Shown in pieces: positions 16,353 through 25,344 of a stretch of 64,000 nt of DNA. The notes below the pieces were generated by a model, which did no database searches, had not been told where the DNA came from, and was given only the letters and a program-made list of their open reading frames with translations. Origin of the DNA: an uncultured Eubacteriales bacterium (lineage in GTDB: Bacteria; Bacillota; Clostridia; Lachnospirales; Lachnospiraceae). Position 1 is the first letter of the stretch; each line of letters starts with the position of its first letter. Location of the stretch: NCBI GenBank assembly GCA_900317515.1, contig ONHA01000004.1:32571-96570 (forward strand). Reading direction: 5' to 3'. The position numbers and the translations under genes are program-made.

Positions 16353-18432
16353 CACCAAAGAACGATTTATCCCGGTCGCTGCCGGCCGTAAGCTCGTTGT
16401 AAATGAGGCAGCTGTAATCCTCGAGCACTTTCTCGGCCTCCGGATCCTCTCCGCTTCCGTGCTGGTGCATGATGCCGTCCGCCGTCTCATAGCCGTAGGC
16501 GTTGACCGCCGGCACCGTATCCCGCATTCCCAGCAGATAGTCATTGTAGGAAGTCCCCTGAAGTCCGGTGAGCGAGAGCGCGTAACTTGCCAGATAGTTC
16601 GCGGACATGATCCCGCCTTCCGCCTCCGGCAGGTCGTAGTTGGCCCAGATGAGATAGCGGGTCATGTACTGCTTCTGCTCGTCCTCAAAGGTAAAGTCAT
16701 CCGCATCCTTGCCGAGCGCATAGGCGAGAAAATCCTCCGAGAGCGACGGCTGGTGATCCCCGAAAAAGACGATCATGGTCTTCTCGTCACAGTTTTTAAA
16801 GTAGTCGATCAGATATTCAAGAGCCTTGTCGCTCTCTCTGATCAGGGACTCGTACTGCTCCGCCTGTCCGAGGAACTCCCCGTCATACCCGTTCACATGG
16901 ATGCTGACCGGATAATTCTTCGTCTCGTAGCCGCTGTGGTTCTGCATCGTGACATTGAAAATGAACAGCTTCTCTCCGTCTTTCTTCTTCTCCACTTCCT
17001 CGATGAGTCGCTCATAGTCCCCGAGGTCGCTCACAAAATCCCGTTCCCTGTCGGCCCCTTTAAAGCCCTCCATCGAGATGAATTCGTCAAATCCCATTCT
17101 GGGATAGACAAATTCCCGGTTCCAGCCGTTCGGGTAGTAGGGATGCATCGCGACCGCCCGGTAGCCCTGGGCCTTCAAGGTCCTCGCTAAAGAGAACTGG
17201 TCGCTCTTGATGAAGGAGTTGTAGACGACCGTGGACGGCGAGATCATGCAGGAGTTGCCGGTCAGGAACTCGTACTCCGTGTTGGCGGTCGTCCCGCCGA
17301 GGACGGAGACGCGCAGATAGCCGCTGACGGCCTCCTCCGCCAGCGATGTAAAGAACGGCATGACCTCCTCCTTTGTCCGGAGGTTCGGATAGACCGTAAG
17401 GTCGGCGAAGCTCTCGTTCATGACGACGATAAAGTTTTCCGGAATGACCAGATCCGCCTTGTCGGCCGCTGCCCGGTTCTCGTCGGCTGCCCCGATGATC
17501 TCCTCCACCCGCTCGCCCGAGTAGCTTGCGGGCGGCTCGGGGTTGGAGGCTTTCGCAAATGCAAGAAAGCCGGCTTCCATCCCGAACAGCTTGTAGGTGT
17601 ACTGGGGGTGCCAGTCGCGGAGCCAGATTCCCTGATCCGCGAGAAAATCGGTCTTAAAGATCACCGCATGGAAGGAAAATGCAAGGATAAGCGCAGCCCC
17701 GCGGACAAGCACCTTCCCGTTTCTCTTCCGAAAGACGCGCAGAAGTCCCGCGCCGGCGTACACGCCGAGCACGGACAGGGTAACCGACACGGCGGTCACG
17801 ATCTGCCAGGCGAGCGAGAACTCATAGTTTCCCGCCACGTTCATCGCCGTTTTGATCGAGAAAAAGTCGATGTACTGGAGCGGAATCGAGCGGAACGCCA
17901 GAACATAGTAGTTGGCGATGCCCCACACGAGGAAAAAGATATTTCCCAGTACCATGCCGATGCTCACGGAGTTGAAGATCCCGATAAAGATGAGGTCGAT
18001 CACAAGCGTGATCCCCCAGCCCAGGAGCTTATATCTTGCGTCCAGACTGTAATACCAGGGATTGTTTATGAGCTCGATGAGGAAAAATGAGAGAAATGCA
18101 TTTCCCGTCACCAGAGCGGCTGCGAGAACCTTCTCACTGACCGTGCTCTCCTCTTCCCTGTTTCGTTTCAGGACGGTATGTATAAGAATATTTAAAACCG
18201 CTGCGGCAAGCGGCGCACCGATTGCCAGCGCAAAAAAGAGAGGCCGGTCTGCCTCGATTGCGAGTCCGTATTTGTCGGTCGCGGTTGATTTTCCAAAGAA
18301 AAGATCGTTATTTATAAGAACGAACAGGATCAGCGCTCCGCTAATGAGGACGGGCGGCAGCATGGTTTTCATTTTTCTCCCTGCCGTCTCCCGGTCTGGC
18401 CTTACGCCGGATCCTCTGCCCACCAGTTCCAT
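16336..18432 (-). CDS. LTA synthase/phosphoglycerol transferase-like sulfatase-fold membrane protein
   Basis: Up to 698 residues. Five or six N-terminal membrane helices (to about 270) are followed by an extracytoplasmic alkaline-phosphatase/sulfatase domain. The LtaS-type catalytic sites are visible: MNESFADL (metal Glu), LGGTTANTEYEFLTG (catalytic Thr), and FFGDHQPS (metal Asp-His). It should move glycerol phosphate from phosphatidylglycerol onto a glycolipid or polysaccharide outside the membrane. Two starts are plausible: 18432 (AAGGA upstream) and 18372 (AGGGAG upstream, MKTMLPPV); the first 20 residues are not conserved-looking, so 18372 may be the real one. Confidence 0.85.
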   Translation of the reverse strand: MELVGRGSGVRPDRETAGRKMKTMLPPVLISGALILFVLINNDLFFGKSTATDKYGLAIEADRPLFFALAIGAPLAAAVLNILIHTVLKRNREEESTVSEKVLAAALVTGNAFLSFFLIELINNPWYYSLDARYKLLGWGITLVIDLIFIGIFNSVSIGMVLGNIFFLVWGIANYYVLAFRSIPLQYIDFFSIKTAMNVAGNYEFSLAWQIVTAVSVTLSVLGVYAGAGLLRVFRKRNGKVLVRGAALILAFSFHAVIFKTDFLADQGIWLRDWHPQYTYKLFGMEAGFLAFAKASNPEPPASYSGERVEEIIGAADENRAAADKADLVIPENFIVVMNESFADLTVYPNLRTKEEVMPFFTSLAEEAVSGYLRVSVLGGTTANTEYEFLTGNSCMISPSTVVYNSFIKSDQFSLARTLKAQGYRAVAMHPYYPNGWNREFVYPRMGFDEFISMEGFKGADRERDFVSDLGDYERLIEEVEKKKDGEKLFIFNVTMQNHSGYETKNYPVSIHVNGYDGEFLGQAEQYESLIRESDKALEYLIDYFKNCDEKTMIVFFGDHQPSLSEDFLAYALGKDADDFTFEDEQKQYMTRYLIWANYDLPEAEGGIMSANYLASYALSLTGLQGTSYNDYLLGMRDTVPAVNAYGYETADGIMHQHGSGEDPEAEKVLEDYSCLIYNELTAGSDRDKSFFGVDESS

Positions 18433-18487
18433 GTATTCCTTCCCTTCGCGCCGCTTTTGCCTGCCATGTGCGTGCGCTCACAAATGA

Positions 18488-18515
18488 ACCGCCCTCCCTT
18501 TTTAGGGAGGGCGGT
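18488..18515 (-). terminator. Hairpin after pckA
   Basis: A perfect 12-bp GC-rich stem (18488-18499 with 18504-18515) with a 4-base loop, just after the pckA stop on the minus strand. The T-run is weak, so it may act as a partial terminator or as an RNA end stabiliser ahead of the LTA-synthase-like gene. Confidence 0.6.
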
Positions 18516-18538
18516 CCGATTATGTCAATTATTCAGAA

Positions 18539-20149
18539 TCAAAGCTTCGGGCCTGCAGCGACAAGTGCCTTGCCTGCCTCGTTGGTCTCATATTTCTTGA
18601 AGTTCTTGATGAATCTGCCAGCCAGATCCTTTGCCTTCTCCTCCCAGACTGCCGGATCTGCGTAGGTGTCACGCGGATCAAGGATCTCGGTGGCAACGCC
18701 CGGAAGCTCGGTCGGGACTTCGAAGTTGAAGTACGGGATGTTCTTGGTCGGAGCCTTTAAGACATCGCCGTTCAGGATCGCATCGATGATACCGCGGGTA
18801 TCCTTGATGGAGATACGCTTGCCTGTGCCGTTCCAGCCGGTGTTGACGAGGTAAGCCTTAGCGCCGCTCTGCTGCATTCTCTTGACGAGCTCTTCGCCGT
18901 ACTTGGTCGGATGAAGCTCAAGGAACGCCTGGCCGAAGCAGGCCGAGAAGGTCGGGGTCGGCTCGGTGATACCGCGCTCCGTGCCGGCGAGCTTAGCTGT
19001 GAAGCCGGACAGGAAGTAGTACTGAGTCTGCTCCGGAGTCAGGATAGAGACCGGCGGAAGGACGCCGAACGCATCTGCGGAAAGGAAGATGACGTTGTCA
19101 GCAGCCGGGCCCGAGGAAGTCGGATGTACATTGAGGACGATCTTCTCGATGTGGTCGATCGGGTAGGAAACACGAGTGTTCTCCGTGACGGACTTGTCGG
19201 CGAAGTCAAGCTTGCCGTTCTCGTCGCAGGTAACGTTCTCAAGAAGAGCGTTTCTCTTGATTGCATTGTAGATGTCCGGCTCAGACTCCTTGTCGAGGTT
19301 GATGACCTTCGCATAGCAGCCGCCCTCGAAGTTGAAGACGCCGTTGTCATCCCAGCCGTGCTCATCATCGCCGATGAGAAGTCTCTTCGGGTCGGTGGAC
19401 AGAGTGGTCTTGCCCGTGCCGGAGAGGCCGAAGAAGATTGCTGTGTTCTCGCCGTTCATATCGGTGTTGGCGGAGCAGTGCATCGCAGCGATGCCGCGAA
19501 GCGGCAGGTAGTAATTCATCATGGAGAAGATACCCTTCTTCATCTCGCCGCCGTACCATGTGTTCAGGATGACCTGCTCATGGGAGGTAACGTTGAAGAG
19601 GACAGCTGTCTCGGAGTTGAGGCCGAGCTCCTTGTAGTTCTCAACCTTCGCCTTGGAAGCGGTGTAAACCATGAATGTCGGCTCGAAAGCGGCGAGCTCC
19701 TCTTCGGTCGGTCTGATGAACATGTTCGTGACAAAGTGAGCCTGCCATGCAACTTCCATGATGAAACGGACTGCAAGGCGTGTGTCCTTGTTGGCGCCGC
19801 AGAAAGCGTCAACAACATAGAGCTTCTTGCCGGAAAGCTGCTGAAGAGCAAGCTTCTTGCAGTACTCCCAGTTCTCCTCGGAGATCGGATGGTTGTCGTT
19901 CGGATACTCCGGTGTTGTCCACCAGACCTTGTCCTTGGAATTCTCGTCCATGACAATATATTTGTCTTTGGGGGAACGGCCGGTGTAAATGCCCGTCATA
20001 ACGTTGACAGCGCCGAGCTCGGTGAGCTGGCCCTTATCATACCCGGTGAGGGACGGATTCATCTCGTCTTCAAAAAGCTGTTCAAAGGACGGGTTGTGAA
20101 TGATTTCCTGTACGCCCGTGATACCGTATTTACTAAGATCCAATGCCAT
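18539..20149 (-). CDS. pckA: Phosphoenolpyruvate carboxykinase (ATP)
   Basis: 536 residues, normal length. The ATP-type signature is clear: the kinase P-loop [13 protein letters not shown] (about 243-255), [20 protein letters not shown] with the metal-binding Asp, and [18 protein letters not shown] near the N-terminus binds oxaloacetate. The enzyme interconverts oxaloacetate + ATP and PEP + CO2 + ADP. In fermenting anaerobes it commonly runs towards oxaloacetate and succinate, while in others it is gluconeogenic; the sequence does not say which. It has its own promoter, and a hairpin follows. Confidence 0.97.
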   Translation of the reverse strand: MALDLSKYGITGVQEIIHNPSFEQLFEDEMNPSLTGYDKGQLTELGAVNVMTGIYTGRSPKDKYIVMDENSKDKVWWTTPEYPNDNHPISEENWEYCKKLALQQLSGKKLYVVDAFCGANKDTRLAVRFIMEVAWQAHFVTNMFIRPTEEELAAFEPTFMVYTASKAKVENYKELGLNSETAVLFNVTSHEQVILNTWYGGEMKKGIFSMMNYYLPLRGIAAMHCSANTDMNGENTAIFFGLSGTGKTTLSTDPKRLLIGDDEHGWDDNGVFNFEGGCYAKVINLDKESEPDIYNAIKRNALLENVTCDENGKLDFADKSVTENTRVSYPIDHIEKIVLNVHPTSSGPAADNVIFLSADAFGVLPPVSILTPEQTQYYFLSGFTAKLAGTERGITEPTPTFSACFGQAFLELHPTKYGEELVKRMQQSGAKAYLVNTGWNGTGKRISIKDTRGIIDAILNGDVLKAPTKNIPYFNFEVPTELPGVATEILDPRDTYADPAVWEEKAKDLAGRFIKNFKKYETNEAGKALVAAGPKL

Positions 20150-20220
20150 AATAGGATTACCCTCTTTCTATAAAATATTTTCATCAGTAACAAACGGAAA
20201 AATGATTCCCGCCTATCATC

Positions 20221-20248
20221 ATTATACATAAATTCATGCAAAAATCAA
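20221..20248 (-). promoter_or_regulatory. Promoter for pckA
   Basis: TTGATT (20243-20248), 16-bp spacer and perfect TATAAT (20221-20226) on the minus strand, about 70 bases before the start codon. Confidence 0.65.
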
Positions 20249-20290
20249 TAGCAGGCCTTTTTCAGGACTTTATTTTAAGCATAATGCTGA

Positions 20291-20315
20291 TTTTTCAGTT
20301 ATAGTCTTATAACTG
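20291..20315 (-). terminator. Possible weak terminator after the aminopeptidase gene
   Basis: CAGTTATA (20296-20303) pairs with TATAACTG (20308-20315), then AAAAAT on the minus strand. It is AT-rich and overlaps the stop codon region, so support is limited. Confidence 0.35.
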
Positions 20316-22127
20316 TTTTGTCAGTTTATCTATCAGAGGAAGCGGCCTCGTCGCCTCACGGAGCCATGCAAGCTCTTCTCCTTCAAAGTAAGGAGCAAGC
20401 TTTTCGAATGTCTTCGCATGATAGTCGTTGAGCCTTGCTATATCCCTCGGCTGCATGTAGGCGGTATCGACCGCGTCGAGGTCGATGGGAGCCCAGGTGA
20501 GCGGCAGGAATTTCAGGAACTGCCCGTACTCGTTCTCGATACCCGCCTCGGTGAGCAGGATCGTCTCGATGCGGATCCCGTACTTTCCCTCGATGTAGAC
20601 GCCCGGCTCATCGGAGATGATCATGCCGGCCTCGAAAGGAACCTCCTTCTGACCCGGGTTGAATTTCCAGCGGATATTCTGCGGTCCCTCGTGGACGTTC
20701 AGGATATACCCGATCCCATGGCCTGTCCCGTGGTTGTAGTTGATCCCGTACTCCCAGAGCGGAGAGCGCGCATAGGTGTCGAGCACCTTGCCGGTCGCAC
20801 CGTAGAGGAAACGAGCGTTCAGAAGGTTCAGGTTTGCGACAAGCGTCAGCGTAAAGTCTCTCTTCTCCTCCGCCGTGAGCTCTCCCGCCGCCATCGTCCG
20901 GGTGACGTCGGTCGTTCCGCCCATGTACTGGCCGCCGGAGTCAACGAGCAGGAATCCGTGCGGTTCAACCTCGGCCTGGTTCTCCTCGGTCGCCGCGTAG
21001 TGAGCCATGGCCGCATTGGCGCCGTAAGCTGAGATCGTCGGGAACGAGAGCTCGATATAGCCCGGCAGCGCTGCCCTTCTGGCGTCCAGGTTTTCGGCTG
21101 CGGAGAGCTCGGTGATCTTCATTTTCCCGACATTCGTCTTGAACCAGTATATAAAATGCGTGAGCGCAACCGAGTCCATGAGGTAGGTTTTCTTGATATT
21201 CTCGATCTCGACCGGGTTTTTGACCGCCTTCATGCGCTCCGTCGGATTCGCCGCGAGGACGACATCGGCCTTATTGGCGATGATCTGGTAGATCGCGTCA
21301 GAGGTCGCGGATTTCTCAAGCATGACGGATCCGTCAAATGAAAATCCCTCAAGGAAGTCCAGAACCGTCTCGTAGGGATGCAGCGTGATGTCCCGGTCGG
21401 CGCAGTAATCGTCAAACTCGTCCGTCACCTCTTCCTCCTCTGTAAAGAGATGGAAGGAGTCCTTCCCGACCAGGGCATATGCAAGCATGACCGGGTTGCA
21501 GAAGATGTCGTTTCCCCTTGCATTGGTGAGCCAGGCGATATCGTCGAGCCGCGAGAGCATAAGGTAATCCGCCTTCTTTTCCGCCATCGCACCGCGCACC
21601 GCCTCAAGTTTTTCGGCGAAGGAGGCTCCGGCCAGCTCGTCCGGCACAAGAAAGATCGGGTGGACCGGAAGCGCCGGGCGGTCCTTCCAGATGCCGTCCG
21701 CCGGATCGATATCCGTGATCAGGGAGGCGCCCGCCTCCATCAGGATATCATCGTAGGCAGCTCCGGCCTCGGCGTTGATCGTGCGGCCGTCAAATGCCAG
21801 CGTCTCCCCCTTCTTCACATTCTCCCGGAGGAACTCCTCGAGTGTCGGCACCCCTTTCTCTCCGCTCTTCATAAGCGTGATGCTGCTGCCGGCAAGCTCC
21901 TTCGCGGCGGAAATGAAGTACCTGCCGTCGGTCCAGAGGTATGCATTTTCCCGTCCGATCAGAAGCAGCACGTTGTCGCTCGTGCAGCCGGAGAAGAATT
22001 CCGAGACCTTGAAGAAGTCTCCCACGTACTCCGAGGCGTGGTAGTCGGAGGAACCGATCAGGAACCAGTCGATCCCTTCGTCCTGCATTTTAAGTCGAAG
22101 CAATGCAAGTTTTTCATTTGCAGTCAT
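20307..22127 (-). CDS. Aminopeptidase P family protein (Xaa-Pro aminopeptidase, three-domain type)
   Basis: 606 residues: two creatinase-like N-terminal domains (to about 310), an M24 pita-bread catalytic domain, and a short C-terminal extension, which is the long eukaryotic-like aminopeptidase P layout. Metal ligands are visible in LLVDSGGQYMGGTTDVTRT (two Asp), HGTGHGIGYI (His), SDEPGVY (Glu) and GIRIETI (Glu). It removes N-terminal residues before proline. SD AGGAGA lies 7 bases before the ATG. The esterase gene lies 13 bases upstream, so the pair is probably one transcript. Confidence 0.93.
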   Translation of the reverse strand: MTANEKLALLRLKMQDEGIDWFLIGSSDYHASEYVGDFFKVSEFFSGCTSDNVLLLIGRENAYLWTDGRYFISAAKELAGSSITLMKSGEKGVPTLEEFLRENVKKGETLAFDGRTINAEAGAAYDDILMEAGASLITDIDPADGIWKDRPALPVHPIFLVPDELAGASFAEKLEAVRGAMAEKKADYLMLSRLDDIAWLTNARGNDIFCNPVMLAYALVGKDSFHLFTEEEEVTDEFDDYCADRDITLHPYETVLDFLEGFSFDGSVMLEKSATSDAIYQIIANKADVVLAANPTERMKAVKNPVEIENIKKTYLMDSVALTHFIYWFKTNVGKMKITELSAAENLDARRAALPGYIELSFPTISAYGANAAMAHYAATEENQAEVEPHGFLLVDSGGQYMGGTTDVTRTMAAGELTAEEKRDFTLTLVANLNLLNARFLYGATGKVLDTYARSPLWEYGINYNHGTGHGIGYILNVHEGPQNIRWKFNPGQKEVPFEAGMIISDEPGVYIEGKYGIRIETILLTEAGIENEYGQFLKFLPLTWAPIDLDAVDTAYMQPRDIARLNDYHAKTFEKLAPYFEGEELAWLREATRPLPLIDKLTKQL

Positions 22128-22140
22128 TATGAAGTCTCCT

Positions 22141-23163
22141 TTAAAAGTAAGTTTTTAAAAATGCATCCGCCAGCTCCGGCCACTTCTGCACCTCCGGGAC
22201 CGGAACTTCATTGCGTTTTGCGACGCCGGTGCCGAAGTGTTCGTTCTCGATCAGCTCCATCTTGACCTCATCGGAGAGATCAATCTCGCCGGCCAGAGCC
22301 GCATTCGTGAAGGCCCTCGTGGGCTCATAGGTGTACTCACCCTTGCCGCAGCAGGTGGCCCAGGCTTCATTGGCGAGCGAAAGCCCGTGCTTGCCGTTGG
22401 AAAAAAGATGCAGGGCAAACGGGACGCCGCATTTTCTGAGCGCCGCCGCAAAGAGCATACTGTTCTCGACCGGCACGGAGGCGTCCGTCATCGTATGCCA
22501 CAGGAAGACCGGCGGAGTGTTTTCCGTCACCTGGGTCTCCAGGGATGCATAGTGCATCTCACCGGCCGGCGTCTCACAGCCGGGCATGGGCTTCCCGAAA
22601 ATGCTGCGCTCGCTCTCCGGCGTCTCGAAGCTGTAGCCGAGAAGCGCTCTCACGCTTCCCATGTGGGCAAACTCACCGGTCGTGATAACCGGGTAGGAAA
22701 GAACCGCGGCGTCCGGCCGGGCGTTTATGGCGGCGTAAGCCGGATCCGGCTCTTCCGCATCCATATAGTGCAGGGTCAGAGACGCAGCCAGATGACCGCC
22801 GGCGGAGAAGCCCATGACCGCGATTCTCTCCGGATCGACGTGCCATTTTTCCGCGTTCATGCGGATCGTCCGGATTGCACGCGCGGCGTCATTTAAGGAC
22901 TGTCTCTTAAGCGGGGTCATATGAAGCGGGTTCACGGTGTAGGTCAGTACAAAGCAGTTGTAGCCGAGCGAGACAAACTTTTCGGCGACAAGTTCCCCTT
23001 CTCTTGCGGAGACGAACTCGTAGCCGCCGCCCGGGATGACCAGGATCGTCGGATGGATCTTTTCATCTTCCTGCAGGTAGATCCTGAGGTTCGGCATAAA
23101 TCCATAGGAGCGCTCGTAGCTGTATTCACCGGTCTTGTAGAGATCGATACGTGTTGGGTTCAT
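22141..23163 (-). CDS. Alpha/beta hydrolase (carbohydrate esterase/lipase-like)
   Basis: 340 residues with no signal peptide. The oxyanion-hole motif ILVIPGGGYEF, the nucleophile elbow GFSAGGHLA, and the later Asp (MTDASVP) and His (NGKHGLSLA) complete a catalytic triad. This layout matches the BD-FAE/acetyl-xylan-esterase-like group, which removes acyl groups from sugars, but lipase-like substrates cannot be ruled out. The position upstream of an aminopeptidase suggests intracellular breakdown of imported compounds (inference). Confidence 0.85.
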   Translation of the reverse strand: MNPTRIDLYKTGEYSYERSYGFMPNLRIYLQEDEKIHPTILVIPGGGYEFVSAREGELVAEKFVSLGYNCFVLTYTVNPLHMTPLKRQSLNDAARAIRTIRMNAEKWHVDPERIAVMGFSAGGHLAASLTLHYMDAEEPDPAYAAINARPDAAVLSYPVITTGEFAHMGSVRALLGYSFETPESERSIFGKPMPGCETPAGEMHYASLETQVTENTPPVFLWHTMTDASVPVENSMLFAAALRKCGVPFALHLFSNGKHGLSLANEAWATCCGKGEYTYEPTRAFTNAALAGEIDLSDEVKMELIENEHFGTGVAKRNEVPVPEVQKWPELADAFLKTYF

Positions 23164-23224
23164 AAAAAACTCCTTATCTCAAAAATCTACTGACAGCGTA
23201 TCACTAAAAAATGATCTGCGCAAG

Positions 23225-23253
23225 TTGAAATACCCTCTCCCGCGCATTATAAT
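23225..23253 (+). promoter_or_regulatory. Promoter for the small protein/PAP2 operon
   Basis: TTGAAA (23225-23230), 17-bp spacer, perfect TATAAT (23248-23253), about 40 bases before the start at 23294. Confidence 0.75.
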
Positions 23254-23293
23254 AACTCCGTCAGACAGTTTAGAATTTAACGGAGGATTTCGT

Positions 23294-23458
23294 ATGAATA
23301 AGAAGCTTGAAAAGCTCGCCGCCCGCCTCTACGATGAGGGCCTGCGCGCCGGGGACGCCGAGAAAATAAAAACCGACCACGACCTCACCGATGATGAGAC
23401 GGAGATCGTGGTCGGATATCTTGATTATTATGAGCACCTCATGTACGAGGATCATTGA
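23294..23458 (+). CDS. Small hypothetical protein, 54 aa
   Basis: A very charged, helical 54-residue protein (MNKKLEKLAARLYDEGLRAG onward). The start at 23294 is set by GGAGG 8 bases upstream; a longer frame from 23225 overlaps the promoter and was discarded. It has no recognisable domain. The next gene starts right after its stop, so translation is coupled to the PAP2 phosphatase, and it may be a regulator or small partner of it (inference). Confidence 0.7.
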   Translation: MNKKLEKLAARLYDEGLRAGDAEKIKTDHDLTDDETEIVVGYLDYYEHLMYEDH

Positions 23459-23995
23459 TTGTCCATGAAAGATTTATTTGACAATGAATCCCTCCGGCGG
23501 ACCGACGAGGCAATCATGCTCCGCGTGCAGGCCGGACGAAAGAAATGGCTGAACCCCGTCATGATCGCCGTGACGTATCTCGGCGGCGGGGTGATCTGGT
23601 GGGCATGGTACGTTTTCATTTATCTGAAAAATGAAAACCTCTCACCCCTCCTTTACTTCGCGGCCTCCTTCTTCTCCGCCTGGCTCCTGTCCTCACAGAT
23701 CTTAAAGCGGGTGTTCGGCCGGCCGAGGGCCTATGACGCGATGGCGGAGGTCGTCCCTCTCATAAGAAGGCCGAAGGATCTCGCGTTTCCTTCGGCCCAT
23801 GCGGCCTGCGCGTTCTCCGCGGCCGCGGCGATTCTCTTAACCCGCCCGCCTTTTGAGGGGGCTGCTGCCCTCGTGCTCGCATCACTCGTCGGGTTCTCCC
23901 GGATCTACGTCGGCGTTCACTACCTGACGGACGTTCTCGGCGGCGCCGTCACGGGTGTTTTGTGTGCGGCTGGCGCATACATCCTCTTCTTTTGA
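23459..23995 (+). CDS. PAP2-family membrane phosphatase
   Basis: 178 residues with four to five membrane helices. The three PAP2 phosphatase motifs are present: LKRVFGRPRAYD, FPSAHA and SRIYVGVHYLTDVLGG with its catalytic His. Members dephosphorylate undecaprenyl pyrophosphate or phosphatidic-acid-type lipids on the outer face of the membrane. The start is either TTG 23459, which abuts the previous stop and has GAGGA 7 bases upstream, or ATG 23465. A GGGACAGTCCCC repeat hairpin begins 5 bases after the stop. Confidence 0.9.
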   Translation: MSMKDLFDNESLRRTDEAIMLRVQAGRKKWLNPVMIAVTYLGGGVIWWAWYVFIYLKNENLSPLLYFAASFFSAWLLSSQILKRVFGRPRAYDAMAEVVPLIRRPKDLAFPSAHAACAFSAAAAILLTRPPFEGAAALVLASLVGFSRIYVGVHYLTDVLGGAVTGVLCAAGAYILFF

Positions 23996-23999
23996 TGCA

Positions 24000-24054
24000 G
24001 GACCGTCCCTTCACCGTTGCGGGGACAGTCCCCACAACGGTGAAGGGACAGTCC
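24000..24054. repeat. Long hairpin built from GGGACAGTCCC motifs
   Basis: An outer 20-bp inverted repeat (24000-24019 with 24035-24054, one or two mismatches) encloses GGGGACAGTCCCC (24021-24033), itself a perfect palindrome around one base. It lies between two converging genes and could also stop transcription, but it has no T-run. It is the most elaborate copy of the dispersed motif in this window. Confidence 0.8.
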
Positions 24055-24081
24055 CCAAGCCGGTGCCACAACGTTGATCTC

Positions 24082-25113
24082 TTAAGAAATCGCTTCCGTC
24101 GCCTCGAGTATCTTTGCGCTGATCCGCAGCATCACCGCCGTGTAGTAGGCGTCATCCGCCTCGGAGAGCGTCGACTCATCGATCGAATCGAGTTTGTCCA
24201 TCACCTCCGTGTACCTCGACAGCATGCTCAGGTAATCGCTCATCATGGACATTGCATCATCAGAGGCGTAGTATTTTTTCATGAACTCCACGTACTCGTT
24301 GAAAAATGCCTCATACTCATCCATCATCTGCTTGAATTCCGGGGTGACGCCGTCCGAGGTTTCCGGGGCAGGTTCCGCTGCCGGCGTGCTCTCGGCGGCA
24401 GGAGCAGTTTCCGCGGGTGTCTCCGGTGATGCCTTTTTCGCCGTAGAGAAGATTCTGTCGGTGTCTCCTGCAAAAGTCTTCGGGGCACTAAGGCTCTCAA
24501 CTGCCAATGCATAAATCAGCTTTCCGGTGTCATAGTTATAGATCAATATACCTTTTCCATATGCGCCGTTATTATCGCCGCCTGTCATATCGAATACCCT
24601 GGCCATCATACCGCCGATACTCTGATCAGATTTATTTCTCAATTTCCCGTTCACGATGTTTTCTATGATAGAATCCAGCATACCGTCGCGGCCGGCAATG
24701 AATTTCTCTCCTGTCGTGTCATATACGTCAAAACTAATTGCATAGCCGTTCTGATCGTCATTATACACATACTGCAAATCCCAGCTGTCTGCATCCGTAA
24801 GTTCAGCCTTCGTAAGATACGACGGCAGCTGAAACACCACTCCGCCGATCTCCACCGTCTGATTCGTCGCCTCATCAAACCCGTTCATCTCCTCCCGCTC
24901 CGGCAGCGGCTCCGCCGTCGGTTTCGGTGTCGCGGTCGCCTTCGGGGTCGCCGTCGGAGTTGCCGTCGGGGTCGCCGTCACGGCCGGCTTCCCGGCCGAC
25001 TCATCCTTCTTCTCTCCTCTGCCGCAGCTCTGCCCCAGAGACGCAATCACCAGCACCGCCAGCACCCAGAACCACCACTTCTTATAAAACGGTTTTTTCA
25101 TTTTACGATTCAC
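24082..25113 (-). CDS. Membrane-anchored protein with Thr/Pro-rich linker and helical C-terminal domain
   Basis: 343 residues from GTG 25113, chosen because AAGGAG lies 6 bases upstream. One N-terminal membrane segment (WWFWVLAVLVIASLG) ends at SCGRG, a poor lipobox, so it may be a lipoprotein or a simple anchor. Then comes a Thr-Pro-Ala repeat linker (about 45-70), a globular domain (about 80-235), an Ala-Pro-Glu linker, and a C-terminal helical domain starting at VTPEFKQMMDEYEAFF. That last part resembles a domain of unknown function found in Clostridia surface proteins (I recall DUF6591, not checked). The role is unknown. Confidence 0.75.
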   Translation of the reverse strand: MNRKMKKPFYKKWWFWVLAVLVIASLGQSCGRGEKKDESAGKPAVTATPTATPTATPKATATPKPTAEPLPEREEMNGFDEATNQTVEIGGVVFQLPSYLTKAELTDADSWDLQYVYNDDQNGYAISFDVYDTTGEKFIAGRDGMLDSIIENIVNGKLRNKSDQSIGGMMARVFDMTGGDNNGAYGKGILIYNYDTGKLIYALAVESLSAPKTFAGDTDRIFSTAKKASPETPAETAPAAESTPAAEPAPETSDGVTPEFKQMMDEYEAFFNEYVEFMKKYYASDDAMSMMSDYLSMLSRYTEVMDKLDSIDESTLSEADDAYYTAVMLRISAKILEATEAIS

Positions 25114-25245
25114 AGCTATCTCCTTATCCTTTCCTTTGAAAATGAATTGCGGGCTCCTCTTAAAGTATACGCATGGAAGCGTTTGGAAACCCATCTCCAA
25201 AATATTTCCAAAGGCAAATATTTATCCTGAATCAGCAGGAGATAA

Positions 25246-25262
25246 TTGTGGTTTTTTCACAA
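25246..25262 (+). promoter_or_regulatory. Interrupted palindrome upstream of the HPr-LDH gene (possible Rex- or CRP-like site)
   Basis: TTGTG-N7-CACAA lies about 85 bases before the start codon. It resembles Rex (TTGTGAA-N4-TTCACAA) or CRP-type half-sites, but the spacing is one base off for Rex. No clear -35/-10 pair is visible between it and the gene, although TAGAAT at 25293 could be a -10. Confidence 0.35.
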
Positions 25263-25344
25263 AACATACTGTACCATTCCCGAATTTTATGGTAGAATTA
25301 TAGACAGTTTCTAAATACTATTAGCCTTTAGGAGGATTAAGCCA

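Noticed and set aside
24890-24990. Short tandem DNA repeats
   Set aside because: They encode the Thr-Pro linker of the membrane-anchored protein and are explained by it.
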